Assembly: GCA_025358355.1 (NCBI GenBank)
Contig: JANYJX010000054.1
Location: 1 to 34,786, forward strand
Origin: Actinomycetes bacterium
Lineage (GTDB): Bacteria > Actinomycetota > Thermoleophilia > Gaiellales > Gaiellaceae
Direction of reading: 5' to 3'
DNA length: 34,786 nucleotides
The notes under the pieces are model-generated. The model worked only from the letters and a program-made list of their open reading frames with translations, was not told the origin of the DNA and ran no database searches. Positions 18,312 through 24,881 of this stretch are shown here, piece by piece; the first letter of the stretch is position 1; each line of letters begins with the position of its first letter. Both the position numbers and the translations under genes were made by a program.

Positions 18312-20119
18312 CGGAGCAGGTCGAGCGCAGCCTCTGGCTGTTTGAACGGCGGGATGATGTAGATGCCTGCGGCGAGCTCGCGGATGCCCACAAGCAAGTC
18401 GCGTGCAAGCCCGAGGCCGACTTCGGGCGCGTTCCTGCCGGCGTCGCGTAAGGCGTCGAGCACCGGCTCGGGAACCGAGATTCCCGGCACCTCGTTGTGC
18501 AGGCGCAGCGCCATGCCGTGGCTACGAAGCGGCCAGATCCCGACGAGGAGTGGGATCGGTGAGCGCCCGCCGAGCCGGTCGAGGAGCCGTTCGAGGTGCG
18601 AGAGATCGAACAGCGCCTGCGTCATCGCGAAGCGTGCGCCGGCGGCGACTTTCTGCTCGAACCGCTCGAGCTCGAGGTCGAGGTCGTCCGCGGACGGGTT
18701 CACGGCGACGCCGACGAAGAACGACGTGGGGCCGTCGATCGCCTTGCCGGCGTAGTCCTCGCCCTGATTAAGGCGGGAGATGACATGGACGAGTCCGATC
18801 GAGTCGACCTCGTAGACGCCGCGCGAACCCGGGTAGTCGCCGACGTGCGGCGGATCGCCTGTCACCGCGAGCACGTTCCGCACGCCCTGGGCGTGAGCTC
18901 CGAGCAGGATCCCCTCGAGCCCCATCACCGTTGCATCGCGAGGTGTCAGATGCGGGATGGTCTCGATTCCGGCATCGCGCTCGATCGCGACCGACGTCAT
19001 CAGAGCGTTCATGCGAGCGCGAGCCATTGGGTTGTCGTTCACGTCCACGAACTGGACGAGGCCGGATTCCCGCAGACGCCGCGCGACGCCGATCAGCGCG
19101 TCGAGCGTGCCGCCTTTCGGCGGGTCGAGCTCGACCGAGACCACCCAGGTTCCCTCGTCGAGGGCGCGTGCGAGCGCGGTCTCCGCCACCGCTTCCGTGG
19201 AAGGAGCCGGCAGCTCACGATCAGCCGCGTCGAATGCCACGCTGGGCGCCCGGCCGGTGTCGAGCGCCGCTCTGATGGCCCCGATTTGCGCAGGAGTCGT
19301 GCCACAGCAACCGCCGATGATCGCGGCACCGAGGCTCGCCGCCTGCGCCGCGAACTCGGCGAAGTACTCGGGGCTCGAGTGCGGGAACACGACTCGACCG
19401 CCCGCGATGCTCGCGAGGCCGACATTCGGCAGCGCTGCGAGTGGCCGCCCGCTTCCGGACATACCCGAGAGCGCTGCCAGCGCCGCGTGCGGGCCGGCGC
19501 CGTGGTTCGTGCCGATCACCGCGACGTCCAGCCCGGCCAGGCGGTCGGCGGCCTCGGCGGCGGCGACACCTCTCGAAGTCTCGGCGTCCTCGTCGAAGGT
19601 CAGCAACGCGACGATCGGCAAGGACGACACCGCGCGCACGGCCGTGACGGCGTCCGCGAGCTCCTCGACGTCGAAGAACGTCTCGATGAAGAACAGGTCG
19701 ACGCCGCGGCCTTCGAGGATCTGGGCCTGTTCGGCGTAGAGCGACCCGTGACTGGCGCTGTCGAGCGATTCGAGCTCGCCGAGCGGTCCGATCGAGCCGG
19801 CGATGAACACGTCGTGACCCGATACCTCTCGCGCTTCCCTTGCGAGCCGAACTCCCGCCGAGTTGATCTCCTCGAAGCGGTCGTCGAGGAAATGGGCTGC
19901 GAGTTTTCGGCGGCTCGCGCCGAACGTGTTCGTCTCGATCAGCTCAGCACCGGCACGGATGTAGCTCGCGTGCACGGCGACGACGCTCTCGGGCGCGACG
20001 AGGTTCGCCTCTTCGGGACAGCGGAGACGGGGAACCCCGCCGAGAATGATCGCCCCCATGCCGCCGTCGGCGACGATCGGAGGCCCTTCGCGAATGCGGT
20101 CGAGAAAGCTGCCGGCCAT
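18308..20119 (-). CDS. Bifunctional homocysteine S-methyltransferase / 5,10-methylenetetrahydrofolate reductase
   Basis: This 603-residue fusion resembles YitJ. Residues 1-~295 form a Hcy-binding/S-methyltransferase barrel (VADGGMGAIILGG, ELIETNTFGASRRKL, AGSIGPLG, IGGCCGTTP). Residues ~325-600 form an MTHFR domain (VVSVELDPPKGG, VLAVTGDPPHVGDYPG, FAMTQALFD). Together they could reduce methylene-THF and methylate homocysteine to methionine. The two C-terminal zinc cysteines are present (C271, C272), but the expected first zinc cysteine is H206 in VIGTNHGAGP. Thermotoga maritima MetH uses C207/C272/C273, so the alignment is convincing and the substitution real (codon CAC). ATG at 20119 is preceded by TAGAGT-N6. 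It overlaps glgM tail to tail by four bases. Confidence 0.92.
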   Translation of the reverse strand: MAGSFLDRIREGPPIVADGGMGAIILGGVPRLRCPEEANLVAPESVVAVHASYIRAGAELIETNTFGASRRKLAAHFLDDRFEEINSAGVRLAREAREVSGHDVFIAGSIGPLGELESLDSASHGSLYAEQAQILEGRGVDLFFIETFFDVEELADAVTAVRAVSSLPIVALLTFDEDAETSRGVAAAEAADRLAGLDVAVIGTNHGAGPHAALAALSGMSGSGRPLAALPNVGLASIAGGRVVFPHSSPEYFAEFAAQAASLGAAIIGGCCGTTPAQIGAIRAALDTGRAPSVAFDAADRELPAPSTEAVAETALARALDEGTWVVSVELDPPKGGTLDALIGVARRLRESGLVQFVDVNDNPMARARMNALMTSVAIERDAGIETIPHLTPRDATVMGLEGILLGAHAQGVRNVLAVTGDPPHVGDYPGSRGVYEVDSIGLVHVISRLNQGEDYAGKAIDGPTSFFVGVAVNPSADDLDLELERFEQKVAAGARFAMTQALFDLSHLERLLDRLGGRSPIPLLVGIWPLRSHGMALRLHNEVPGISVPEPVLDALRDAGRNAPEVGLGLARDLLVGIRELAAGIYIIPPFKQPEAALDLLR

Positions 20120-20125
20120 CGGGCC

Positions 20126-20131
20126 ACTCTA
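20126..20131 (-). promoter_or_regulatory. -10 element of the methyltransferase/MTHFR gene
   Basis: TAGAGT on the minus strand lies six bases before the ATG at 20119, matching the leaderless pattern of neighbouring genes. Confidence 0.45.
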
Positions 20132-20292
20132 GTTCGCGGCCTTCCGCGCTTTCACCGAAGGGGTAGGTCAAGTGCCCCAGATCGAGTGATAGCCAGACGC
20201 CCGAACCTGGTGATACTGAGGTCCATCTCGCTCTGGCGCGACGATGCGGCGGACGCGCTGACGAGATATCCGGTTCCTCCTTGGGACCTACC

Positions 20293-20320
20293 GAAGACGG
20301 GGCTGCGGGGCCCCGTCTTC
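20293..20320. repeat. 11-bp inverted repeat (hairpin)
   Basis: GAAGACGGGGC (20293-20303) is the exact reverse complement of GCCCCGTCTTC (20310-20320), with a six-base loop. No U-tract follows on either strand, so a factor-independent terminator is uncertain; a protein site or RNA structure is equally possible. Confidence 0.6.
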
Positions 20321-20424
20321 ACGTTCGGCTTCGGGCTCGCCGTCTAACGATTTCGGCCGAGTTGCCGATGGACGAGTAGCTCCGGGTCGGGGACTGACGG
20401 CAAATCACCTTCGGCTGGAGACAG

Positions 20425-20450
20425 ACGGGGCGGCGTTTACGCCGCCCCGT
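20425..20450 (-). terminator. Putative terminator hairpin of the SDR gene
   Basis: ACGGGGCGGCG and CGCCGCCCCGT form a perfect 11-bp stem with a four-base loop, beginning 3 nt after the SDR stop codon. On the minus strand it is followed by CTGTCTCC, only weakly U-rich. Its position immediately 3' of the gene supports a terminator. Confidence 0.6.
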
Positions 20451-20452
20451 TC

Positions 20453-21244
20453 CTATTCCGAGAGTGGCTCGTCGTCGTGGACGACGCGGCCTTCCATCCC
20501 GCCAGCTACGGTGACGAGCTGGCCGCTCACGTGGCCGGAAAGGACATCCGAGGCGAGCACGACGACTTGCGCAGCGACATCCTCGGGCTGCCCAACCTTG
20601 CGCAGCGCCATCGTCTGCGAGATGCGGCGTACGGCTTCCGCATCGACGAGACCGCGTGTCATCGGCGTCTCGGTCCAGCCTGGCGCAACGGCGTTCACGC
20701 GGCCGAGCGGCGCGATGCGGGCGATCTCGTTCTTCAGCGACGCGAGCAGGCCGACCTGGATCGCCGACTTTGCGGCCGCATAATCGGCGTGACCGGCTTC
20801 GCCGAAGCGCCCGGCGGTCGAGCCGACGAGCACGAGCGAGCCATGCCCGTTCCGCGCGACCTCGCGTAGAAAGCCGCGTGCGGTGAGGAACGTCGCGGTG
20901 AGGTTCGCGCGCATCGTCTCGTCCCAGCGCTCGAGCGACAGCTCCCAAACAGGAGTGTCCGCCGCGGGCCAGACGCCTGCGACGGCTGCGCAAATGTCGA
21001 CTTGACCGAGCATTGTGCGCGCCTCAGCGAAGAGCGCATCGACGGCGCCCTCGTCGGTGAGGTCGGCGCCGAGAACGCCTGCCGCGTTGATCTCGACCGC
21101 AAGCTCGCGTGCGCGATCCTCGCCGCGGTGGAAGTGCACGACAACCCGGGCGCCTTCGGCGGCAAACGCCCGAGCGCACGCGCTGCCGATCCCGCCGGAC
21201 GCACCGGTGACGAGCACCCCCTTTCCCGCGAGACCCGTGTCCAC
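20453..21244 (-). CDS. Short-chain dehydrogenase/reductase (FabG-like, NAD(P)-dependent)
   Basis: This 263-residue classical SDR has the Rossmann glycine motif TGASGGIG at ~14-21, GADLT at ~58-62, a modified NNAG segment (AVAGVWP, ~88-94), the catalytic Ser in VLVGSTAGRF and the YxxxK pair in DYAAAK. The C-terminal VTVAGGMEG matches the family (usually VDGG). The cytoplasmic reaction would be oxidation or reduction of an alcohol/ketone; the substrate is unknown. The start is GTG at 21244, preceded by TAACGT at a six-base spacing; the TAA of that hexamer is also the stop codon of the broken methyltransferase upstream. The two genes lie nine bases apart on the same strand. Confidence 0.9.
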   Translation of the reverse strand: MDTGLAGKGVLVTGASGGIGSACARAFAAEGARVVVHFHRGEDRARELAVEINAAGVLGADLTDEGAVDALFAEARTMLGQVDICAAVAGVWPAADTPVWELSLERWDETMRANLTATFLTARGFLREVARNGHGSLVLVGSTAGRFGEAGHADYAAAKSAIQVGLLASLKNEIARIAPLGRVNAVAPGWTETPMTRGLVDAEAVRRISQTMALRKVGQPEDVAAQVVVLASDVLSGHVSGQLVTVAGGMEGRVVHDDEPLSE

Positions 21245-21250
21245 GCCGGG

Positions 21251-21256
21251 ACGTTA
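21251..21256 (-). promoter_or_regulatory. -10 element of the SDR gene overlapping the upstream stop codon
   Basis: TAACGT on the minus strand lies six bases before the GTG start at 21244; its first three bases are the stop codon of the upstream methyltransferase frame. Confidence 0.4.
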
Positions 21257-21958
21257 CCCCTGCACCACGCGCAGCCGCCGTAGAAGACAGTCTGCCCGCT
21301 GGACGACCGGGCGGTCGATCCGGGCCAGCCGCACCCGCAGGCCCGCTGTGATCTCCGACTTCGTGCTCGCGTCGAAATGCTCGATCGCCTCGGGTCCGGA
21401 CGAGAAGTGCGCCAGCACCTGGTGCTCGAGCCTCGCCTCGTCGATGAGCAGTCCCTCCTCGACCAGGAGGTCGACCGCGCGCTCGATGACCACGACGCCC
21501 TCCACGAACGCCGCCTGATCGAGCTGCCCGAGCACGCGGCCGCCGACCTCCATCCGGTCGAGGATCGGGAGACAGGTCAGGTGGAGCAGGAGACCGCCAG
21601 GCTCACAAAGACGATGCACGTGACGCAGGACGCCGACCGCGGCCTCGGGTGGGTCTACTCATCAGAGCGACCAGGAGAAGAAGACGAGGTCGAACTCAGC
21701 CGGCGAGCCGACCACGTCGGCACCACCGGCAACGGCGAAGCGAACCTTGCCCTCGAGCTCGCGCGGCATGCCCTGCCGTGCCATCTCGATCGACTCCGCT
21801 TTCGGGTCGGTCGCGAGCCACGAGCGAGACGGGCCTGCCAGCGCGAACGTGAGCCGACCCTCGCCGCAGCCGATCTCGAGCACGCGTCTGCCGTCGAAGC
21901 GCGCCAGGCGCCCGATCGCCGCGACGTGGGCGTTCTCCGGGTCGAGGGCCCGCGGCAT
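21254..21958 (-). pseudogene. Class I SAM-dependent methyltransferase interrupted by two tandem in-frame UGA codons
   Basis: A single reading frame of 235 codons runs from ATG 21958 to TAA 21254. It is broken only by TGA TGA at 21664-21659. The part before them (98 residues) has SAM motif I (RVLEIGCGEGRLTFALA) and an acidic loop (ATDPKAE), and ends in the motif IV-like FDLVFFSWSL. The part after them continues with VLRHVHRLCEPGGLLLHLTC, the usual post-II motif of this fold, and a ~100-residue C-terminal region. No base has been gained or lost, so this is nonsense mutation (or recoding), not a frameshift. The promoter-like TAGACT-N6-ATG is intact. Translation could also restart at GTG 21619, giving a fragment lacking the SAM site. 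The natural substrate is unknown. Confidence 0.75.
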
Positions 21959-21964
21959 GCGAGG

Positions 21965-21970
21965 AGTCTA
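21965..21970 (-). promoter_or_regulatory. -10 element of the broken methyltransferase gene
   Basis: TAGACT on the minus strand lies six bases before the ATG at 21958. It is identical to the hexamer used by glgX. Confidence 0.45.
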
Positions 21971-22016
21971 GAGCGTCTCGAGCGGCGGCGCCCGCCCGCG
22001 GCCTCCGCCGGTCTAC

Positions 22017-22022
22017 TAGGGT
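22017..22022 (+). promoter_or_regulatory. -10 element of the SnoaL-like gene
   Basis: TAGGGT is followed by six bases and the ATG at 22029, again fitting a leaderless start. Confidence 0.45.
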
Positions 22023-22028
22023 CCGCGC

Positions 22029-22424
22029 ATGTCGAACGTCGCCATCGTCCGCCGGTCCTACGTCGCATTCGCGGCCGATGATATGGACGGGGTCGTCGGG
22101 GACATGCACCCCGACATCGTCTGGCACCAGGCGCAGGGCCTGCCGCACGGGGGCGTGTACCACGGGCTCGCCGAGGTGCGGCGGAACGTCTTCGACCCGC
22201 TCGATCGCGACTGGTGGTCGGAGTTCACCGCCGAGCCGGACGAGTTTCTCGACGCCGGCGACGAGATCATGGTGCTCGGCCGCTACCGCGGCGTAGCGAA
22301 GGAGACCGGCAAGAAGCTCGATGTCCCGTTCGTCCACGTGTGGACGCTGCGAGACGGGAAAGCGGTCAGGTTCCGCCAGTTTCTCGACACCGCGGGGTGG
22401 GTCGAGGCATTGCGGGTCGACTGA
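22029..22424 (+). CDS. SnoaL-like / NTF2-fold protein
   Basis: This 131-residue single-domain protein starts with the helix typical of the cone-shaped NTF2/SnoaL fold (VAIVRRSYVAFAADDMDGVV). It continues with MHPDIVWHQAQGLPHGGVYHGLAEVRRNVF, a long central beta-sheet (DEIMVLGRYRG), and VHVWTLRDGKAVRFRQFLDTAGWVEAL at the end. The closest named group is the ketosteroid-isomerase-related SnoaL-like family, whose members include isomerases, hydrolases and ligand binders. The active-site role cannot be inferred. The gene is divergent from the methyltransferase pseudogene, with 70 nt between start codons. A hairpin at 22489-22511 may end its transcript. Confidence 0.85.
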   Translation: MSNVAIVRRSYVAFAADDMDGVVGDMHPDIVWHQAQGLPHGGVYHGLAEVRRNVFDPLDRDWWSEFTAEPDEFLDAGDEIMVLGRYRGVAKETGKKLDVPFVHVWTLRDGKAVRFRQFLDTAGWVEALRVD

Positions 22425-22488
22425 CGACCACCTGCGGTGGCCGGCTGGAGCGCGGGAAGCGTTCACTCCCCCATGGCTTTTCGTAGCG

Positions 22489-22511
22489 TTCGGCCGGCGT
22501 AGCCGGACGAA
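22489..22511 (+). terminator. Possible terminator hairpin after the SnoaL-like gene
   Basis: TTCGGCCGGC and GCCGGACGAA pair over ten positions with one mismatch around a three-base GTA loop. No U-tract follows, so the assignment rests on position only. Confidence 0.35.
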
Positions 22512-22630
22512 TGGTGTTGACATGTCAGGCTGTGGGGTGCGACAGTCCGCGGATGAGCTGGGAGCACGCGGCCGATGCAGGCATGATGACCTCCGTTCGG
22601 CCGTGCAACCCGTGCGCAGTGAGGGCAACT

Positions 22631-22661
22631 AGTTCCTCTCGCGGACGTCAAAGAGAGAACT
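22631..22661 (+). promoter_or_regulatory. Leader hairpin upstream of livK
   Basis: AGTTCCTCTC (22631-22640) pairs with GAGAGAACT (22653-22661) with one bulged C, leaving a 12-base loop. It ends 15 nt before the ribosome binding site, so it could affect translation or mRNA stability of the binding-protein gene. No known riboswitch consensus was recognised. Confidence 0.35.
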
Positions 22662-22676
22662 GAATCAATGCCATCC

Positions 22677-22684
22677 AAGGAGGG
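22677..22684 (+). promoter_or_regulatory. Strong Shine-Dalgarno sequence of livK
   Basis: AAGGAGGG is placed seven bases before the ATG at 22692. It is the best Shine-Dalgarno sequence I noticed in the window, in keeping with the high expression usually needed for a binding protein. Confidence 0.8.
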
Positions 22685-22691
22685 CTAGTTC

Positions 22692-23882
22692 ATGAAGAAA
22701 GCCATCGCGCTCGTGTTTGCGCTCGTCGTCGCCATCGGGGCGACCGCGGCCGCAGGCGCGAAGCCAACGGCGAAGGCAGCAACGGCGGCGGGCATCAACT
22801 GCAAGAGCACGCTCACGATCCCATTCGTGACGCCGGTGACCGGCGGCGCCGGCTTCATCGGCACGGAGCAGGTTACGTGGGCGAAGTACGCGGTCAAGAC
22901 GCTGCCGTCGCAGTTCGGCCTGAAGATCAAGCTGGTCGTCGGCGATACGCCCGTCGAGCAAGGGCCCGCACCGGCGCAGGCGCTCGCGCAGAAGTACGTC
23001 GCTGACAAGAGCGTGGTCGCCCTTCTCGGACCGTCGACCTCCGGAGCGGTCGTCGCCTCGACCAAGACGTACTTCCAGGCGGGTATCGTTCACCTCTCGC
23101 CGTCTGCGACGCACACGGACCTAACGATCGGTACACCCGGAGATCCGCTTCTCGGAACCCCCGCATTTTTCCGCGACGTCCCGGGCGACTACATCCAGGG
23201 CCCGGCCGACGCACGTTTCATGATCGACAAGCTGCACGCGAAGAAGGTCGTGATCATCGACTTCCAAGAGCCGTACTCGGTCGGCCTCGCAGACGTCGCG
23301 CAGAAGACGTTGACGGCGGCAGGTGTCTCGGTGACCCGACTCTCGGCGCCGAACACGACGACTGACTACTCGGCCTACGTCACGAAGGTGCCGAGCGACG
23401 CAGACGTGGTGTTCTTCCCCACGCAGAAGCCGCCGGACATTCAGACGTTCGGACAGCAGTTGATCGAGCAGGGCAAGAAGGCGAAGTTGTTCGGCGGAGA
23501 CGGCTCTAATGACCCGTCGGTTTTCAAGATTCCGGGCTCGTACGTCTCGAACTTCGCCCCGGACATCGGCGGCATCCCGGCGGACGCCGCGATCGTCGCC
23601 GGCTGGAAGAAGGACAACCCTGGCAAGACCCTCGGTTCGTTCGGGCCGCCGGCCTACGGGGCGGTGCAGATTCTGCTGCGCGCCATCCAGTTGACCTGCA
23701 TCGCCGACCACGGCGTAATCAAGGACCGCCGCGATGTGCTCAAGCACATGAAGCAGGTAAGGGTCAAGAACTTCATCCTCGGCGGGGCCTTCCGATTCTC
23801 GACGAAGACCAACGACCCGCTGAACGCAAAGTTCTACATCTTCCAGATCCAGTCGAACGGCTCGTACAAGCTCGTCGGCTAG
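22692..23882 (+). CDS. ABC transporter substrate-binding protein, branched-chain amino acid/amide type
   Basis: This 396-residue protein has a Sec signal peptide (MKKAIALVFALVVAIGATAA, likely cleaved after an A-x-A site near residue 22) and then a type I periplasmic-binding fold of the LivJ/LivK family. Landmarks are TIPFVTPVTGGAGFIGTEQ, ALAQKYVADKSVVALLGPSTSGA, IVHLSPSATHTDLT, the ligand-contact stretch FFRDVPGDYIQG, and VVFFPTQKPPDIQTFGQQL. There is no lipobox Cys at the cleavage region, so membrane anchoring as a lipoprotein is not evident. It captures an amino acid, amide, urea-like or related ligand for the permease encoded downstream; the ligand cannot be read from sequence. A hairpin after the gene probably makes its mRNA more abundant than that of the permease. 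Confidence 0.92.
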   Translation: MKKAIALVFALVVAIGATAAAGAKPTAKAATAAGINCKSTLTIPFVTPVTGGAGFIGTEQVTWAKYAVKTLPSQFGLKIKLVVGDTPVEQGPAPAQALAQKYVADKSVVALLGPSTSGAVVASTKTYFQAGIVHLSPSATHTDLTIGTPGDPLLGTPAFFRDVPGDYIQGPADARFMIDKLHAKKVVIIDFQEPYSVGLADVAQKTLTAAGVSVTRLSAPNTTTDYSAYVTKVPSDADVVFFPTQKPPDIQTFGQQLIEQGKKAKLFGGDGSNDPSVFKIPGSYVSNFAPDIGGIPADAAIVAGWKKDNPGKTLGSFGPPAYGAVQILLRAIQLTCIADHGVIKDRRDVLKHMKQVRVKNFILGGAFRFSTKTNDPLNAKFYIFQIQSNGSYKLVG

Positions 23883-23905
23883 GACCGAAGCAGGAAGAAC
23901 GACAA

Positions 23906-23934
23906 GAGCGGCCCGGGCTTGTACCGGGCCGCTC
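23906..23934 (+). terminator. Partial terminator / attenuator between livK and livH
   Basis: GAGCGGCCCGG and CCGGGCCGCTC form a perfect 11-bp stem with a seven-base loop, 23 nt after the livK stop. It is followed by GTCTCTTTA. Such hairpins commonly stabilise binding-protein mRNA and reduce read-through into the permease genes. Confidence 0.75.
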
Positions 23935-23941
23935 GTCTCTT

Positions 23942-23947
23942 TAGGGT
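23942..23947 (+). promoter_or_regulatory. -10-like element for livH
   Basis: TAGGGT lies nine bases before the GTG at 23957 and directly after the hairpin, so the permease genes may also have their own leaderless promoter. Confidence 0.35.
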
Positions 23948-23956
23948 GCTTCCGGC

Positions 23957-24880
23957 GTGGACACCTTCATCCAGCTCACGGTAGACGCGTTGACGCTCGG
24001 CAGCATCTACGCCCTGATCGCGCTCGGCTACACGCTCGTCTACGGCGTCCTGAAGCTCCTGAACTTCGCGCACGGCGACGTGTTCATGGTCGGGTCGTTC
24101 ATCGGCTTCGGCGTGCTGCAACTGCTCGGCGGCACGTCGAACCCGTCCGTCCCGATCTGGCTCCTGCTCGTGCTGGTGACGCTCGCCGCGATGGCCGGCT
24201 GCGCCGTGCTCGGCGTCGTCATCGAGCGGTTCGCCTACCGGCCGCTGCGGGACGCGCCGCGGATCGCACCTCTGATCAGCGCGCTCGGAGTCTCGTTCTT
24301 CCTCGCCAACTCGATGCAGCTGCTGTTCGGCGCGGAGCCGCGCAACTACGACACCTTCTCTCTCTCGAACGGCGCGCTCTACCTGAAGGGCCTCGACATC
24401 GGAAACGTGCGCGTGTCACTGCTGCGGATCATCACGATCAGCTCCGCGTTCGTGCTGATGATTGTCCTCTGGTTCCTCGTCAACCGCACTCGCACGGGTA
24501 AAGCGATGCGGGCGACCTCCTTCGACCGCGAGGCGGCGGCGATGATGGGCATCGACATCGATCGCGTGATCGTGTTCACGTTCGTCCTCGGCTCGGCGCT
24601 GGCGGGCGCCGCAGGCGTCCTGTTCGCTCTGCGCGTGCCGACGACGGTCTCGATCGGGTTCATCGCCGGCCTCAAGGGATTCACGGCCGCAGTGATCGGC
24701 GGGATCGGCTCGATCCAGGGCGCGATGGCCGGCGGGCTGATCCTCGGCTTCGCCGAGTCGTACACCCAGGGGTACATCTCGACGAAGTGGTCAGACCTCG
24801 TCGTCTTCTCGATCCTGATCGCGTTCATGATCTTCCGACCTCAGGGATTGCTCGGCCGCGCCGAGATCCGCAAAGTGTGA
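23957..24880 (+). CDS. livH: Branched-chain amino acid-type ABC transporter permease LivH
   Basis: This 307-residue polytopic protein has about eight hydrophobic segments and the LivH signature order. It begins FIQLTVDALTLGSIYALIALGYTLVYGVLKLLNFAHGD. The cytoplasmic coupling region is ATSFDREAAAMMGIDIDRVIVFTF. The conserved C-terminal part is GLKGFTAAVIGGIGSIQGAMAGG followed by FRPQGLLG. It forms the translocation pathway with LivM. The start is GTG at 23957, in frame with the first membrane helix. Its stop is followed after one base by the livM start. Confidence 0.95.
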   Translation: MDTFIQLTVDALTLGSIYALIALGYTLVYGVLKLLNFAHGDVFMVGSFIGFGVLQLLGGTSNPSVPIWLLLVLVTLAAMAGCAVLGVVIERFAYRPLRDAPRIAPLISALGVSFFLANSMQLLFGAEPRNYDTFSLSNGALYLKGLDIGNVRVSLLRIITISSAFVLMIVLWFLVNRTRTGKAMRATSFDREAAAMMGIDIDRVIVFTFVLGSALAGAAGVLFALRVPTTVSIGFIAGLKGFTAAVIGGIGSIQGAMAGGLILGFAESYTQGYISTKWSDLVVFSILIAFMIFRPQGLLGRAEIRKV

Positions 24881-24881
24881 C

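Larger units (their letters stand above)
20120..20452. other. Non-coding spacer between two minus-strand genes
   Basis: These 333 bases contain no recognisable gene. They hold the -10 of the downstream gene (20126-20131), an 11-bp inverted repeat at 20293-20320 and a perfect 11-bp hairpin at 20425-20450. A 45-codon frame on the plus strand (GTG 20210 to TAA 20347) shows no family resemblance and no clear start signals. I found no tRNA or known riboswitch core. Confidence 0.6.
22425..22691 (+). other. Regulatory/leader region of the liv operon
   Basis: These 267 non-coding bases hold the hairpin at 22489-22511, a -35-like TTGACA (22517-22522) lying inside the perfect palindrome TGACATGTCA (22518-22527), a weak -10 candidate GACAGT 18 bases further on, and a leader hairpin at 22631-22661. 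They end with the strong ribosome binding site AAGGAGGG. Unlike most starts in the window this is a leadered gene. Confidence 0.5.

Noticed and set aside
18596-20347. 583-codon plus-strand frame opposite the homocysteine methyltransferase gene
   Set aside because: Composition typical of a shadow frame; the opposite strand encodes intact methyltransferase and MTHFR domains.
20210-20347. 45-codon open frame in the 333-bp spacer
   Set aside because: No Shine-Dalgarno or TANNNT element at the right distance, no recognisable family, and its end overlaps a strong hairpin; too weak to list as a gene.
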